A stretch of 64,000 nt of DNA. Origin: Mixophyes australis. Its lineage: Eukaryota > Chordata > Amphibia > Anura > Limnodynastidae. The position numbers and the translations under genes are program-made. Each line of letters starts with the position of its first letter. The first letter of the stretch is position 1. Location of the stretch: contig JAVHZZ010000003.1 in NCBI GenBank assembly GCA_036250195.1, forward strand, positions 340,509,375 through 340,573,374, written 5' to 3'. Below, one piece after another: positions 52,601 to 64,000 of the stretch. The notes beneath the pieces are model-generated. The model was not told the DNA's origin. It saw nothing but the letters and a program-made list of their open reading frames with translations, and made no database searches.

Positions 52601-54498
52601 TTATGCTACTCCATACACAAAAGGTGCTCAGGTGCATGAGCATGCTTTATAAATCCATTATTACGTGTGCTGATTTATATAAATCTCTCTCACTCTGAGA
52701 TTAATGATTTTTAGTTATTTCTCAAGTTGTCAGGAATTTTGTCCAAAATCGCAGTCACTTATCCTGCAGTACTCAGGAACGTGCCGCCTGCCATGAGGAT
52801 GAGGGAAGGTGCTCTTTTAGACAGAGCAAATAGACCTGCTTGGATCGGAGGTTAAATAGCACTCTTCCCAGAGTGCACTGCTGCCTCTAACTGCTGATAA
52901 TATCTCTCAGTGCCAGGAGCTGTATTAAGCTGACCGCTAGCTTCTCCGCACTCATTTTATCCACGCACATTCATTCAAGCATACACAAACATACGCGCAA
53001 AGACACACATAAAACCCTTCATAATTCTCAACATGTTATCAAAATTTGATAAGACTGTAAATTAAACACAATTATTAATTGGAACATGAGAAAACTAACT
53101 ATAGTGAATGGTGCCCTTAAAGTCACAGACATAGAATATTCACAGTCAATAACGAGATAAATAATAATGGCAGAAATATTGTGTACAATATTGTAAACCA
53201 AGTACACCTTTAAAAATACAGTATTTATTATGTGAGACATTATTAAACTATTGACTATTAGAAAAATGTCCCTTATTATCCAGTAATTGGAGTTATGCTG
53301 AAGATGTCTTGGTAAGTATAACAACCCAATGCACATTTCCCTGCGTGCTGCATAGGTCAGACACTATGCGAGAGGAGGGGTGGTGGATATGCATGTACTG
53401 GTGAAATGCAACATCTGGCAGTCATATTGCATTCTAGAACTCAAAGCTTTGCATCTTGTCCAATGCCACGTGCAAGGAAGCACATGATTCACAGCTGTGA
53501 ATCCATGCAGAATACTTACCTTCTCAGAAATTGCATGATCATAGAGATTAGAGATGAGCAGGGGTCAAAATACTCGCAAACACCAAAATTATCACCTGAT
53601 TTTGGCAGGTTACATTGGTATCTGAACCTAATGCCCATAGCAAGGACAGAAAAATAGAAGGGAAGAAGACAGAAAAAGAGAAAAGAAGACAAGATATAGA
53701 GGGAGACAGAAGAAAGGAGTACACAACGTTTCTTCTGCGTTTTGTTTCTTTATCATAAGTGAAATTTGGACTGAATAAAAATATTTGGTACTAACACAGG
53801 ATGGAATATTAAGAAGAATGAAGGAGCCATGGGAGGGTATCTTTCTGAATGATTTCTAAGTAACATGAAGCTAGCATGAAATGTTATATGAGTGCGATCT
53901 GAATGGTGATGAATTGTACCCCATTCAACTGGGAGACTTTATCTAGATCTCAGATACATTAAATGAGACAAGTGATACGACCTGGTGGGTATTAAGATAT
54001 TCATAAGAAATCTTGAGGCCAATGTATGGATGTCACGTCTATTGATGATGTTTATGATTATATAAATTAGAAACAAAATGTGCCAGTTTGCTATTATAGG
54101 AACCAAATTATCTGCCAGAAAAAAATATTAAACCAGAAATGATGTTTGATTTCAATACATAACAATTTTGGCTACAAACAGATGTTTCATACTCACGGCA
54201 ATCAGCATGAGTTAATGAAACATCAAGAAACTGAATCGCTTGAATTGATAATAGATTTGATCGGTTTTCTCTAAGATTACAAAACAGACAGGAAATACAT
54301 ATTTAAACCACCATGGTCATGATAACAATTGAATTTGGTCGTTAGTGTTGACAAAAATGGAATTTGGAAACATTATGTGATTGCAACTAAAATATCTAAC
54401 TAACATATATTTCTTTCCAAAGGGTTTGCTGTTAAAGTGTGCTATTTACATATGTGAAGCAGAGGTCCCCCACACCTGGTGTCTGCACTGGAATGTAC
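49688..54498 (-). other. EML6 intron
   Basis: Contains the hairpin MITE at 50395, an A-run at 50829-50851 and AT-rich sequence. The GC-richer part at 51370-51560 and a block at 52740-52930 are unassigned. No coding frame is supported. Confidence 0.4.
50395..50535. mobile_element. hairpin MITE ('ACACCTGGAG' family), second copy
   Basis: CTCTCCAGGTGTTGTGAAAC and AACAACACCTGGAGAG form the arms, with TGTCCCAGCATTCCCTGGCAG and GGCAAAGCATGCTGGGGCTT inside. Same family as 13353 and 61925. Confidence 0.85.
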
Positions 54499-54625
54499 CT
54501 TTCCTCCACGGAAGCTTCTTTTATCTGTTGATGGGGCTTCATTCCTTCCATTTCTCTGATGCTCACGGCATAGATTTTAGTAGTGTAATCAATAGATTTC
54601 TCTCTTGCGACATCGCTGTCATAAC
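54499..54625 (-). CDS. EML6: EML6 exon: linker between units 2 and 3
   Basis: 127 bp between ACCTAAG-side acceptor (CTTAG) and a GTACAT donor. The first two bases complete Gly, then YDSDVAREKSIDYTTKIYAV, SIREMEGMKPHQQIKEASVE and E follow. The acidic-then-basic linker and DYTTKIYAVSIREM are conserved in EML5/6. It ends with AG, so the next exon decides R or RQ. Confidence 0.95.
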
Positions 54626-55314
54626 CTAAGTGTCAAAATGCAGTACCTCCTAAGATAGTTTATAACGCACAGTTAATTAAACAATAAAATAAATGGTAAG
54701 TTTTTGCCTACAGCCATCTGGTGGACACTACATTACAAACTGGGGACGTCCCAAAGCCACTTTTTATGACCAATAAAAATACCTACAGTCAAAATAGGAA
54801 AGGCTGTGAGCCAATGCATAACCTTGCATAATGACTGTCTATCATAAAATAGGCTTATTATGGTTGCCGCTGTGCAAAAACAGAAGAAAGCAAAAATGAC
54901 AATTAGCAAAAAAATCCTGATTCAGAAATTGCATATTATACCCAACATGTAGCATATTAAGGCTAAAAACAAAAAGAAAGTAGCACAATCCCCCTGTTGT
55001 TATCAATAAAAATAAAAATAAAACCCATTTTGAAAGTTGGTACTATCTTATCAATGCAGAAAAATAAAAAGGTAGAACAGATGTCCTTCCAAGACACCCA
55101 TCCAGAGTAAGACAACTGTCCAGAAATGCACAGGCAGAAAAAGCTAAATCCAACAGCCCAATAGGAGGAGAAAAGACAGTAGCACAAATTCAAGGTCTGC
55201 TAAGATTGTGTCTGACCTTTGGCAAGAAGACAGAGGTTTCTGGATAAACGCGAGCTTTAAACTGGCTGAGAACCAGCCATCTCTGTCTAAAACATTTTGC
55301 AGGGATTGAACAGA

Positions 55315-55568
55315 AAGAGAAAGTATAAATGACAGCGCTGTGACTGATCAAGGTAAAAACATGATGCTAAAAATGATTACATATAAATGTAACTGAATAG
55401 TAATAATATAATGCACACCCTGAACATATACAATATATAAAATACATAAAAAACATGATAAAGTGTGTGCATTATATTATTTCTATTAAATTACATTTAT
55501 ATATTATAATTTTCAGCATCATGTTTTCTCCTTGATCAGTCACAGTGCTGTCATATATACTTTCTCTT
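55315..55568. repeat. long AT-rich inverted repeat
   Basis: AAGAGAAAGTATAAATGACA and its partner TGTCATATATACTTTCTCTT, then CTGTGACTGATCAAGG / CTTGATCAGTCACAG, then ACATGATGCTAAAA / TTTCAGCATCATGTTTT, and ATAATATAATGCACAC / GTGTGCATTATATTAT, form imperfect arms of about 110 bp around an AT-rich centre. Probably a MITE. Confidence 0.8.
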
Positions 55569-55743
55569 TTGTTTGTTTTGCACTGTAGGGTTACACAGCC
55601 CTGGACAGCTCGGTCTCTCATCAATGAATTAGTTATTAATGCAGATACAGGTTTACTCATTAGAGTAACCGTCCTTTGGTTATCTGTCACATATTTTTAG
55701 CTATTAAATTCAGTGCCCCAACTAGATCCATTGCGGTGGTAAT

Positions 55744-56196
55744 CGTTTTTACGATTACCACTATGCCGACATGGAGAAGCCCTACAAATAAAATCGGAAA
55801 TTATGAAAAATCGATTGGAAAAGAAACAGACTTACCTTCAACCTGACGCTGGAGATCTCCGATGGGAGCACCATGCTGACAGCAAGTGATTCCCATTGGA
55901 GAAGTGTTCGGCCCTGCAGGCTGACGTCATCGCGACGTCTGTCAATTGAAATTTAAAGCGGCAATGTGGGGACCCCTAAGGTTAAATTATCGCTTTAAAT
56001 CTCTAGTGACAGACGTCGCGATGATGTCAGCCTGCAGTGCCGAACACTTCTCCAATCGGAATGACTTGCTGTCAGCATGGTGCTCCCATCGGAGATCTCC
56101 AGTGTCGGGTTGAAGGTAAGTCTGTTTCTTTTCCAATCGGTTTTTCATAATTTCGGATTCATGTCGGAGTAGTGGACATCGGTAAAACGTACCCAA
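55744..56196. mobile_element. 450-bp long-arm hairpin element
   Basis: Arms of about 200 bp: CCGACATG, CGGAAATTATGAAAAATCGA, GGAGATCTCCGATGGGAGCA, GAAGTGTTCGG and GCGACGTCTGTCA at the left recur inverted at the right. The centre (AAGCGGCAATGTGGGGACCC) is short. CpG and palindromes (GAGATCTC, CATCGCGACG) stand out. Non-coding DNA element. Confidence 0.85.
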
Positions 56197-56562
56197 CCCA
56201 TCTATTGTTTGGTATTTGCAATTGAACATAAAGAGATGAACTAAGAGGGGGAAAACCATGTCAGTGACAGAGAACAACGCACACTCCAAATGGCTGACAG
56301 CTGTCAAGATAGTTTTGCTCCCATCGTATGTTCAGCCTGTGCAGCAGTCATTGATCAAAGTCTAATAAACTAGAGATCACTGATCTCTACGTGGTAACCC
56401 AGTTATAAATTGATGCATAAGAGCAGACTTCTGATAGAATTTAGAATGCAGAAATCAGTTTCAGTATCAGAATTACTGATAGATTTTATATGACAGAAAT
56501 GTATGCCTGCTGAACCCCAGTGAGAGGAGTGTGGAGACTGCAGCTGTAAGCATTCTGTAAGC

Positions 56563-56975
<413 letters not shown>

Positions 56976-57136
56976 CTAACCTTGTTATATATCTAAATAC
57001 AAGTCTATTTACTAGGAACTAATGACATCAGCAATGCACTTTGTACATATATGGATTTCTAGAAGCATGTTCATGAAAATTGGTTAAGCCATTAAATTAG
57101 TGTGTAGGTAATGGGTGCAGTTTAAATGAACTGAGG

Positions 57137-57477
57137 GGGCAGCACGGTGGTTAAGTGGTTAGCACTTCTGCCTCACAGCACTGAGGTCATGAGTTTGATT
57201 CCCACCCATAACCTTATCTGTGTGCAGTTTGTATGTTCTGTCCATGTTTGCGTGGGTTTCCTTCGGGTGCTCCGGTTTCCTCCCACACTCCGAAAACATA
57301 CTGGTAGCTTAATTGGCTGCTATCAAAATGACCTTAGTCTCTCTCAGTCTGTTCGTGTGTATGTTAGGGAATTTAGACTGTAAGTTCCAAAGGGGCAGGG
57401 ACTGATGTGAGTGAGTTCTCTGTACAGCGCTGCGGAATCAGTGGCGCTATATAAATAAATGGTGATGATGATGATGA
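57137..57477 (+). repeat. tRNA-derived SINE with L2-like tail, full-length
   Basis: Head GGGCAGCACGGTGGTTAAGT then GGTTAGCACTTCTGCC (A box) and GAGGTCATGAGTTTGATTCC (B box); middle with GCTCCGGTTTCCTCCCACAC; tail GTACAGCGCTGCGGAATCAG then GGCGCTATATAAATAAATGG and a (GATGAT)n end. The best copy in the window. It is antisense to EML6. Confidence 0.85.
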
Positions 57478-58012
57478 GTCAAGGAAAGGAAATGTTGTTG
57501 TGGCACAAGGTATAGAAAGAAATGCTTAAAGGAGCACTAAACGTAAAATTCAAGTTGTCTTGTATAAAAAGCTACTAATAGCATTCACAAATAAATCTGT
57601 AAAAGTTTCCATACCATGACAAGTGCTTTGAACACTATTTTCATCTGCTTTATAGCTAACTGATATCTGTCTTATTTTAATTTTGAAAAAAAGGACATAA
57701 AAGTAGCTGGCTGAAGTGACCTTCTGCTGTATTACTGACAGTAAGTCTGCTCTGTGTAGGAGAATACCCCCCACCAAAAAACAATAACAATTTATCTCAA
57801 ATCTATTCAGTACTGATAAACTCAGGAAACCTTTACATATATTTTACTGAGTATTATTAGTAGTTTGCTTGTTTTTTTAGGTTTAGTAGTTATTTATGTA
57901 GTTCTGTGACTCAATTGTTGTGGCTGGCAGGTCAAGTAGATACGTGTAGTTCTACAAAGGTTGGAGAATTACCTTTGCCTACACGTAACCTAATGGTTAA
58001 CCAAACTAATTA

Positions 58013-58288
<276 letters not shown>

Positions 58289-58348
58289 CTATTTAGAAAA
58301 ATATACTTTATTTATACACAGTGCTGATCGTGCTTTAGTTTGTTTACA

Positions 58349-59780
58349 CTTTACACGTGGTACTATTCCCAGTTAGACATTGAGGATCAGACACACTAAA
58401 GTGCATTGTTTTAGACGTGGTACTATTCCCAGTTAGACATTGAGGATCAGGCACACTACAATGCATTGTTTTACACGTGGTACTATTCCCAGTTAGACAT
58501 TGAGGATCAGGCACACTACAGTGCATTGTTTTACATGTGTTAATATTCCCAGTTAGACATTGAGGATCAGGCACACTACAGTGCATTGTTTTACATGTGT
58601 TAATATTCCCAGTTAGACATTGAGGATCAGGCACACTACAATGCATTGTTTTACACGTGGTACTATTCCCAGTTAGACATTGAGGATCAGGCACACTACA
58701 GTGCATTGTTTTACATGTGTTAATATTCCCAGTTAGACATTGAGGATCAGGCACACTACAATGCATTGTTTTACACGTGGTACTATTCCCAGTTAGACAT
58801 TGAGGATCAGGCACACTACAGTGCATTGTTTTACATGTGTTAATATTCCCAGTTAGACATTGAGGATCAGGCACACTACAGTGCATTGTTTTACATGTGT
58901 TAATATTCCCAGTTAGACATTGAGGATCAGGCACACTACAATGCATTGTTTTACACGTGGTACTATTCCCAGTTAGACATTGAGGATCAGGCACACTACA
59001 GTGCATTGTTTTACATGTGTTAATATTCCCAGTTAGACATTGAGAATCAGGCACACTACAGTGCATTGTTTTACATGTGTTAATATTCCCAGTTAGACAT
59101 TGAGGATCAGGCACACTACAGTGCATTGTTTTACACGTGGTACTATTTCCAGACATTGAGGATCAGGCACACTACAGTGCATTGTTTTACAAGTGGTACT
59201 ATTTGCAGTTAGACATTGAGGATCAGGCACACTACAGTGCATTGTTTTACACGTGGTACTATTCCCAGTTAGACATTGAGGATCAGGCACACTACAGTGC
59301 ATTGTTTTACATGTGTTAATATTCCCAGTTAGACATTGAGGATCAGGCACACTACAATGCATTGTTTTACACGTGGTACTATTCCCAGTTAGACATTGAG
59401 GATCAGGCACACTACAGTGCATTGTTTTACACGTGGTACTATTCCCAGTTAGACATTGAGGATCAGGCACACTACAGTGCATTGTTTTACATGTGTTAAT
59501 ATTCCCAGTTAGACATTGAGGATCAGGCACACTACAGTGCATTGTTTTACACGTGGTACTATTCCCAGTTAGACATTGAGGATCAGGCACACTACAGTGC
59601 ATTGTTTTACATGTGTTAATATTCCCAGTTAGACATTGAGGATCAGGCACACTACAATGCATTTTTTACACGTGGCACAATTCCTAGTTATCCACTGACA
59701 TCAGGCACACTACAGTATGTTTTTATACACATGACACTATGCCCAGTTATGCACTGGGAATCAGGCACATTATAATGTGT
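58349..59780. repeat. 60-bp minisatellite, about 22 regular plus 2 decayed copies
   Basis: Units of 60 bp with core CCCAGTTAGACATTGAGGAT then CAGGCACACTACA. Two subtypes alternate: ACACGTGGTACTATT and ACATGTGTTAATATT, in an irregular order that partly repeats as B-B-A. One unit near 59150 has lost 4 bases. The last two units (59670-59780) are eroded. As 60 is a multiple of 3, minus-strand frames stay open (58344-59156 and 59093-59662), giving a 20-residue repeat with CSVPDPQCL and Cys-Lys. It lies within an EML6 intron, in EML6 sense. Confidence 0.97.
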
Positions 59781-60256
59781 TTTTTAAAGCCCATGCTGCA
59801 TCATTACCTCATTCTAGTAAGATGTTTAACTTCACCTGCTTAATGTATCTAAGACAGGAAATCAATTAAATATATAATTATACAATATTATATGTAATTA
59901 AATAAGCTCTTTTAATTTATTCTAATTTTGATCATGATTCTGTTTTCACAGATATAACAGTAAGTTTACATATTTTATGAAAATGCCATAGGGTATTGCT
60001 AAATCATTTTTATTACTAATGTTTAGTTTATTTATCAGTCTGGAAATTCAACCCAGTGAGCACCGCTGTACTCTCCCTAGATGCCACAAAACAGCACCTA
60101 TTATTGTATCTTCTACTGCACAGTCCCTAAATATATTTCAAAATACTCCAGTGATGTCTCTTGTAAATAAAGGGATATAGATCTAAAGCACTAAGTCCAA
60201 TACAGAGTGTGACTGTTCTATTATATTACTCCAGAGGAAATAACAGTACAAGTCTA

Positions 60257-60448
<192 letters not shown>

Positions 60449-60861
60449 TTAATAAAAGACATAAGTGGCAGTAATTATATAACATGCTAGAGCGATTCAT
60501 ATGCCATTTATTACATCAGTAAATGAGCAATTCATGTTCTGTAGGCTGTGTCGTTGCTGCATATTTAGCACTGCTTATAGTGTATATGTTTAAACCATAA
60601 AAAAGTTGGGTCTTCCAGCACCATATCTCCTTTCCCCAATCACATTTCAATTCACGTTTCTAACACATCCTTCAACCTCTTCTCTCCCATGTGACAGTGG
60701 TAGGAGGGGACGTGATGACGTCTTTGCGTCACCATAGCTCTGTCTCCACTATAAAATGCCAAAATTCACGGCATTGAACAGCTGGAACGGGGCTTAATGA
60801 TGCGATTAAGCCCAACCCCCGAGATGCAATGCTGTGAATATCATCATTTTTTAGGATCCAA

Positions 60862-60945
60862 GATGATTGCCTAGTCTTCCGGGAGGACTCCCCGAAATTT
60901 GGGAGCCTTCCGGAAATTCAGGGAGAGTAGGCAAGTATGCTTTCA
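60862..60945. repeat. 'CTCCCGGAA' MITE end
   Basis: TCTTCCGGGAGGACTCCCCG and TTCAGGGAGAGTAGGCAAGT match, in reverse, the left end of the element at 31755. The rest of the element probably runs left to about 60620. Confidence 0.5.
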
Positions 60946-61304
60946 CCTATCCTACGATTTATCACTCCGTCCTGTTAATGCTCAGTCACTACAAGTGTAA
61001 CCTTTATCCATATTCTAAACCCACACTAACCATATACAAATCTTAATAGTAGACTGCACACACAGGGCCTGATTAATCAAGGAACGCAAGGAGAACACAA
61101 TTTGTAATTTTTTTTAAAAAAAACAAGAGGATCTCAAGAAACATTTCCAGTTGAGTACAGATATAAGTACGCTCTGCCTACACGGCACTTGCCATATGCA
61201 GACAGACACAACACACTGCAGAATACTTACAATGCATATGTGCAATATAAAATCAGAACAAGTAGAAAAAATAAATAAATACATTAACACCTGTTAATAA
61301 TATA

Positions 61305-61443
61305 GGGTCAGATTCATTAAGGAACTTAGGCAAGACATTTCTTCATTAAGTCTCCTGGACATCATCACCCCTTTCATGTTAACATGGTTTTGTCCAGGAG
61401 ACATAAGCAAATTCTTGCTTAAGTTCCTTAATGAATCAGGCCC
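61305..61443. mobile_element. hairpin MITE with GATTCATTAAGGAACTTA ends
   Basis: GGGTCAGATTCATTAAGGAA and TTCCTTAATGAATCAGGCCC are inverted, as are GTCTCCTGGACA and TGTCCAGGAGAC inside. About 139 bp. Confidence 0.85.
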
Positions 61444-61924
61444 ATAATCATTACTAACAATAAATTGAAAAAAAAAAGTTATAATTTTTTTTCTACATGA
61501 AATATATTAATCAGGATTTTATAGATGTCTACTGTACATAACATGCATTTTTACATTTGCTCTTAATTCCAAAACATATGTGCTGGCATGAATACGTGAC
61601 TCAGCACTTACACTGTAGCTGGTGCAAGCGATACAGCTAAAAATCACGAACCTGAGGGATGCCCAGAGCTTGAATCGGACTGTACATGCCTCAACCTTGG
61701 CACGCCCTTACTGTACATTGCCTCAGTGTATACACCTCTTCCCTCCCCCGCTTCGCCTTTAAATCATAGGCTGTTGGATGTGTCCTTTGCGTTCAAAGAT
61801 GAATTGCATGTACTTGTGTACACTGGTGTAATGGCCATTTCTGAGCAATTTTACACAAAATTTGGCACGCAACAGGACTTAAGTTCCTTGATGAATCAGG
61901 CCCATAATGAGTTAGACTTGAATA

Positions 61925-62078
61925 CCCTATACCAGGCCTGGACATCATGTAGCTCTCCAGGCGTTGTAAACTATAAGTCACAGCAAACCCTGCAAGCTAT
62001 TAGCTGGCAAAGCATGCTGGGACTTGTATTTTCACTACACCTGGAGAGCCATAGGTTCTCCAGGCCTGTCCTATACTT
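61925..62078. mobile_element. hairpin MITE ('ACACCTGGAG' family), third copy
   Basis: ACCAGGCCTGGAC with AGCTCTCCAGGCGTTGTAAA, against TACACCTGGAGAGCC and CTCCAGGCCTGTCC. Diverged, same family as 13353 and 50395. Confidence 0.8.
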
Positions 62079-62139
62079 TCATTAGAATGCACAAATTATT
62101 TAGTGTACAACACAAATACAATATTTTCAATACACACTA

Positions 62140-62318
62140 TGGGGTATATTTACTAAACTGCGGGTTTGAAAAAGTGGAGATGTTGCCTATATCAACCAAT
62201 CAGATTCTAGCTTTCATTTTGTAGAGTGCACTAAATAAATGATAACTAGAATCTGATTGGTTGCTATCGGTAACATCTCCACTTTTTCAAACCCGCAGTT
62301 TAGTAAATATACCCCTAT
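62140..62318. mobile_element. palindromic MITE ('GTTGCCTATAGCAACC' family), copy 7
   Basis: Outer ends GGGGTATATTTACTAAACTG and CAGTTTAGTAAATATACCCC are perfect. The X-box-like cores are altered (GTTGCCTATATCAACC; GGTTGCTATCGGTAAC), both CCAAT motifs are kept. Confidence 0.9.
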
Positions 62319-62553
62319 AACTTGTTATTTCCCGCCCCTCAAAATAAGGCAATTTACATATATTATTATCTGCAGTGACTACTATTAAAACCTGAATTTT
62401 TTAATGCAAAATATGAAATAATCAGTTTAGCATTATAAAGGCTATGACTTTATGGGAGCAGACACTGTGTAGATGGCCTAGAACAGAGGTTCACAATTTA
62501 GTAGAAAAATTTGTGCCAAAACTGAAAGTTCAAACTCCAGTTATATACATAAA

Positions 62554-62966
62554 GAACCTCATTTAGAGCCGGACGCAAAGTCCGTTTTAGGCGCATCCAA
62601 CAAAAAAACACTACCACACATGTGCAGAAAGCACCAAATCCGCCTGCATCTTGGACGCAATTAACACTTGCGACTTACTCCGAGAGAATGGGAGGAACGC
62701 GGAACTGTGAAGGCGTGACCATGTAAATACATCCTAGTCGCAGTGAGGCGCAGACGCAACACACGTCAAAACAGGGCTAAAGCTGTGCGGCAAGAATTAG
62801 GTGGCGCAAGTGTTATCTAGCTGCAGGAACTGCTCGCAGCTCGATAGGGTATTAAGAGTGGGACGCAACTGGGGTTGATTGCCACTCCTAATACCCTACC
62901 AAGCTGCGGCACACTCCCACTCCTAAACTTCTTAAACGGACTTTGCATCCGACTCCAAATGAGGTC
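62554..62966. mobile_element. MITE with CCTCATTTAGAGCCGGACGC ends
   Basis: CCTCATTTAGAGCCGGACGC AAAGTCCGTTT at the left is mirrored by AAACGGACTTTGCATCC GACTCCAAATGAGG at the right. About 410 bp; CpG-rich inside (GGACGCAA repeats). No coding. Confidence 0.8.
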
Positions 62967-63133
62967 CAAAGTGTTCTGCTAGCAGCTTGTTGCAGTGTAT
63001 GCTGCAACATAGTTTTTGCTCTTAATACAACAGAAGAGTATTGCACATTGGTAGAGGAAAATAAATCAGGACTGACTGGTGCTGGCAAAGGCTGACATTG
63101 TATAAGTAACGAAAATAGGATAAGTGCTCTTTA

Positions 63134-64000
<867 letters not shown>

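Noticed and set aside
54963..55193. 76-codon minus-strand ORF rich in F, S, I
   Set aside because: Composition follows A/T-rich DNA; no splice borders and it would not fit EML6 phases.
58344..59662. 270- and 189-codon ORFs as real protein genes
   Set aside because: They are a by-product of a 60-bp tandem array (divisible by three) within an EML6 intron; no promoter, splice or conservation support. Listed as a repeat.

Overview
The window is vertebrate nuclear DNA, most probably from an anuran amphibian. Its coding sequence is split into short exons with GT..AG borders and compatible phases. The introns are AT-rich and full of frog-type repeats: palindromic MITEs, Tc1/mariner fossils, L2-like LINE pieces, a Penelope-like element, tRNA-derived SINEs with an L2-like tail, and a solo LTR. 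There are no bacterial-style genes. The frog assignment is inferred from repeat families recognised from memory, not from a search.

Two protein genes are supported, placed tail to tail. On the + strand, positions 4903-12530 carry the last five exons and 3'UTR of a reticulon, RTN4 (Nogo). They encode the second half of the Nogo-66 loop, the second hydrophobic hairpin and a C-terminus ending in KRKAE. On the - strand, from 63378 down to 23582, lie 19 confident exons plus one 15-nt candidate microexon of EML6, an EMAP-like microtubule-associated protein. The exon phases chain without a break to the stop codon: 2598 in-frame nucleotides (866 codons including stop) without the microexon, 2613 (871 codons) with it. 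They cover the end of the second and all of the third HELP/WD-repeat unit. The RTN4/EML6 convergent pair matches the arrangement I recall on human 2p16, which supports EML6 over its paralogue EML5.

Region by region: 1-4902 is RTN4 intron. 4903-12530 is the RTN4 3' end, with a 38-bp minisatellite at 5442-6328 just after one exon. 12.7-19.7 kb is intergenic and packed with transposon remains (Tc1-like, L2, Penelope-like). 19.7-23.6 kb is the probable long EML6 3'UTR. 23.6-63.4 kb is EML6, with a solo LTR, two further Tc1 fossils, many hairpin MITEs, a pair of inverted duplicates that include part of an EML6 exon, and a 60-bp minisatellite at 58.35-59.78 kb. 63.4-64 kb is upstream EML6 intron.

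Most worth a second look are: the candidate 15-nt EML6 microexon; the 11-kb-spaced, near-identical inverted duplication that flanks nine EML6 exons and carries an exon fragment; a minisatellite that repeats a combined 3'/5' splice-site-like sequence about 23 times beside an RTN4 exon; a 20-residue-periodic Cys-rich open frame in the 60-bp minisatellite; and a dispersed palindromic MITE whose arms carry overlapping RFX X-box-like and NF-Y CCAAT motifs.
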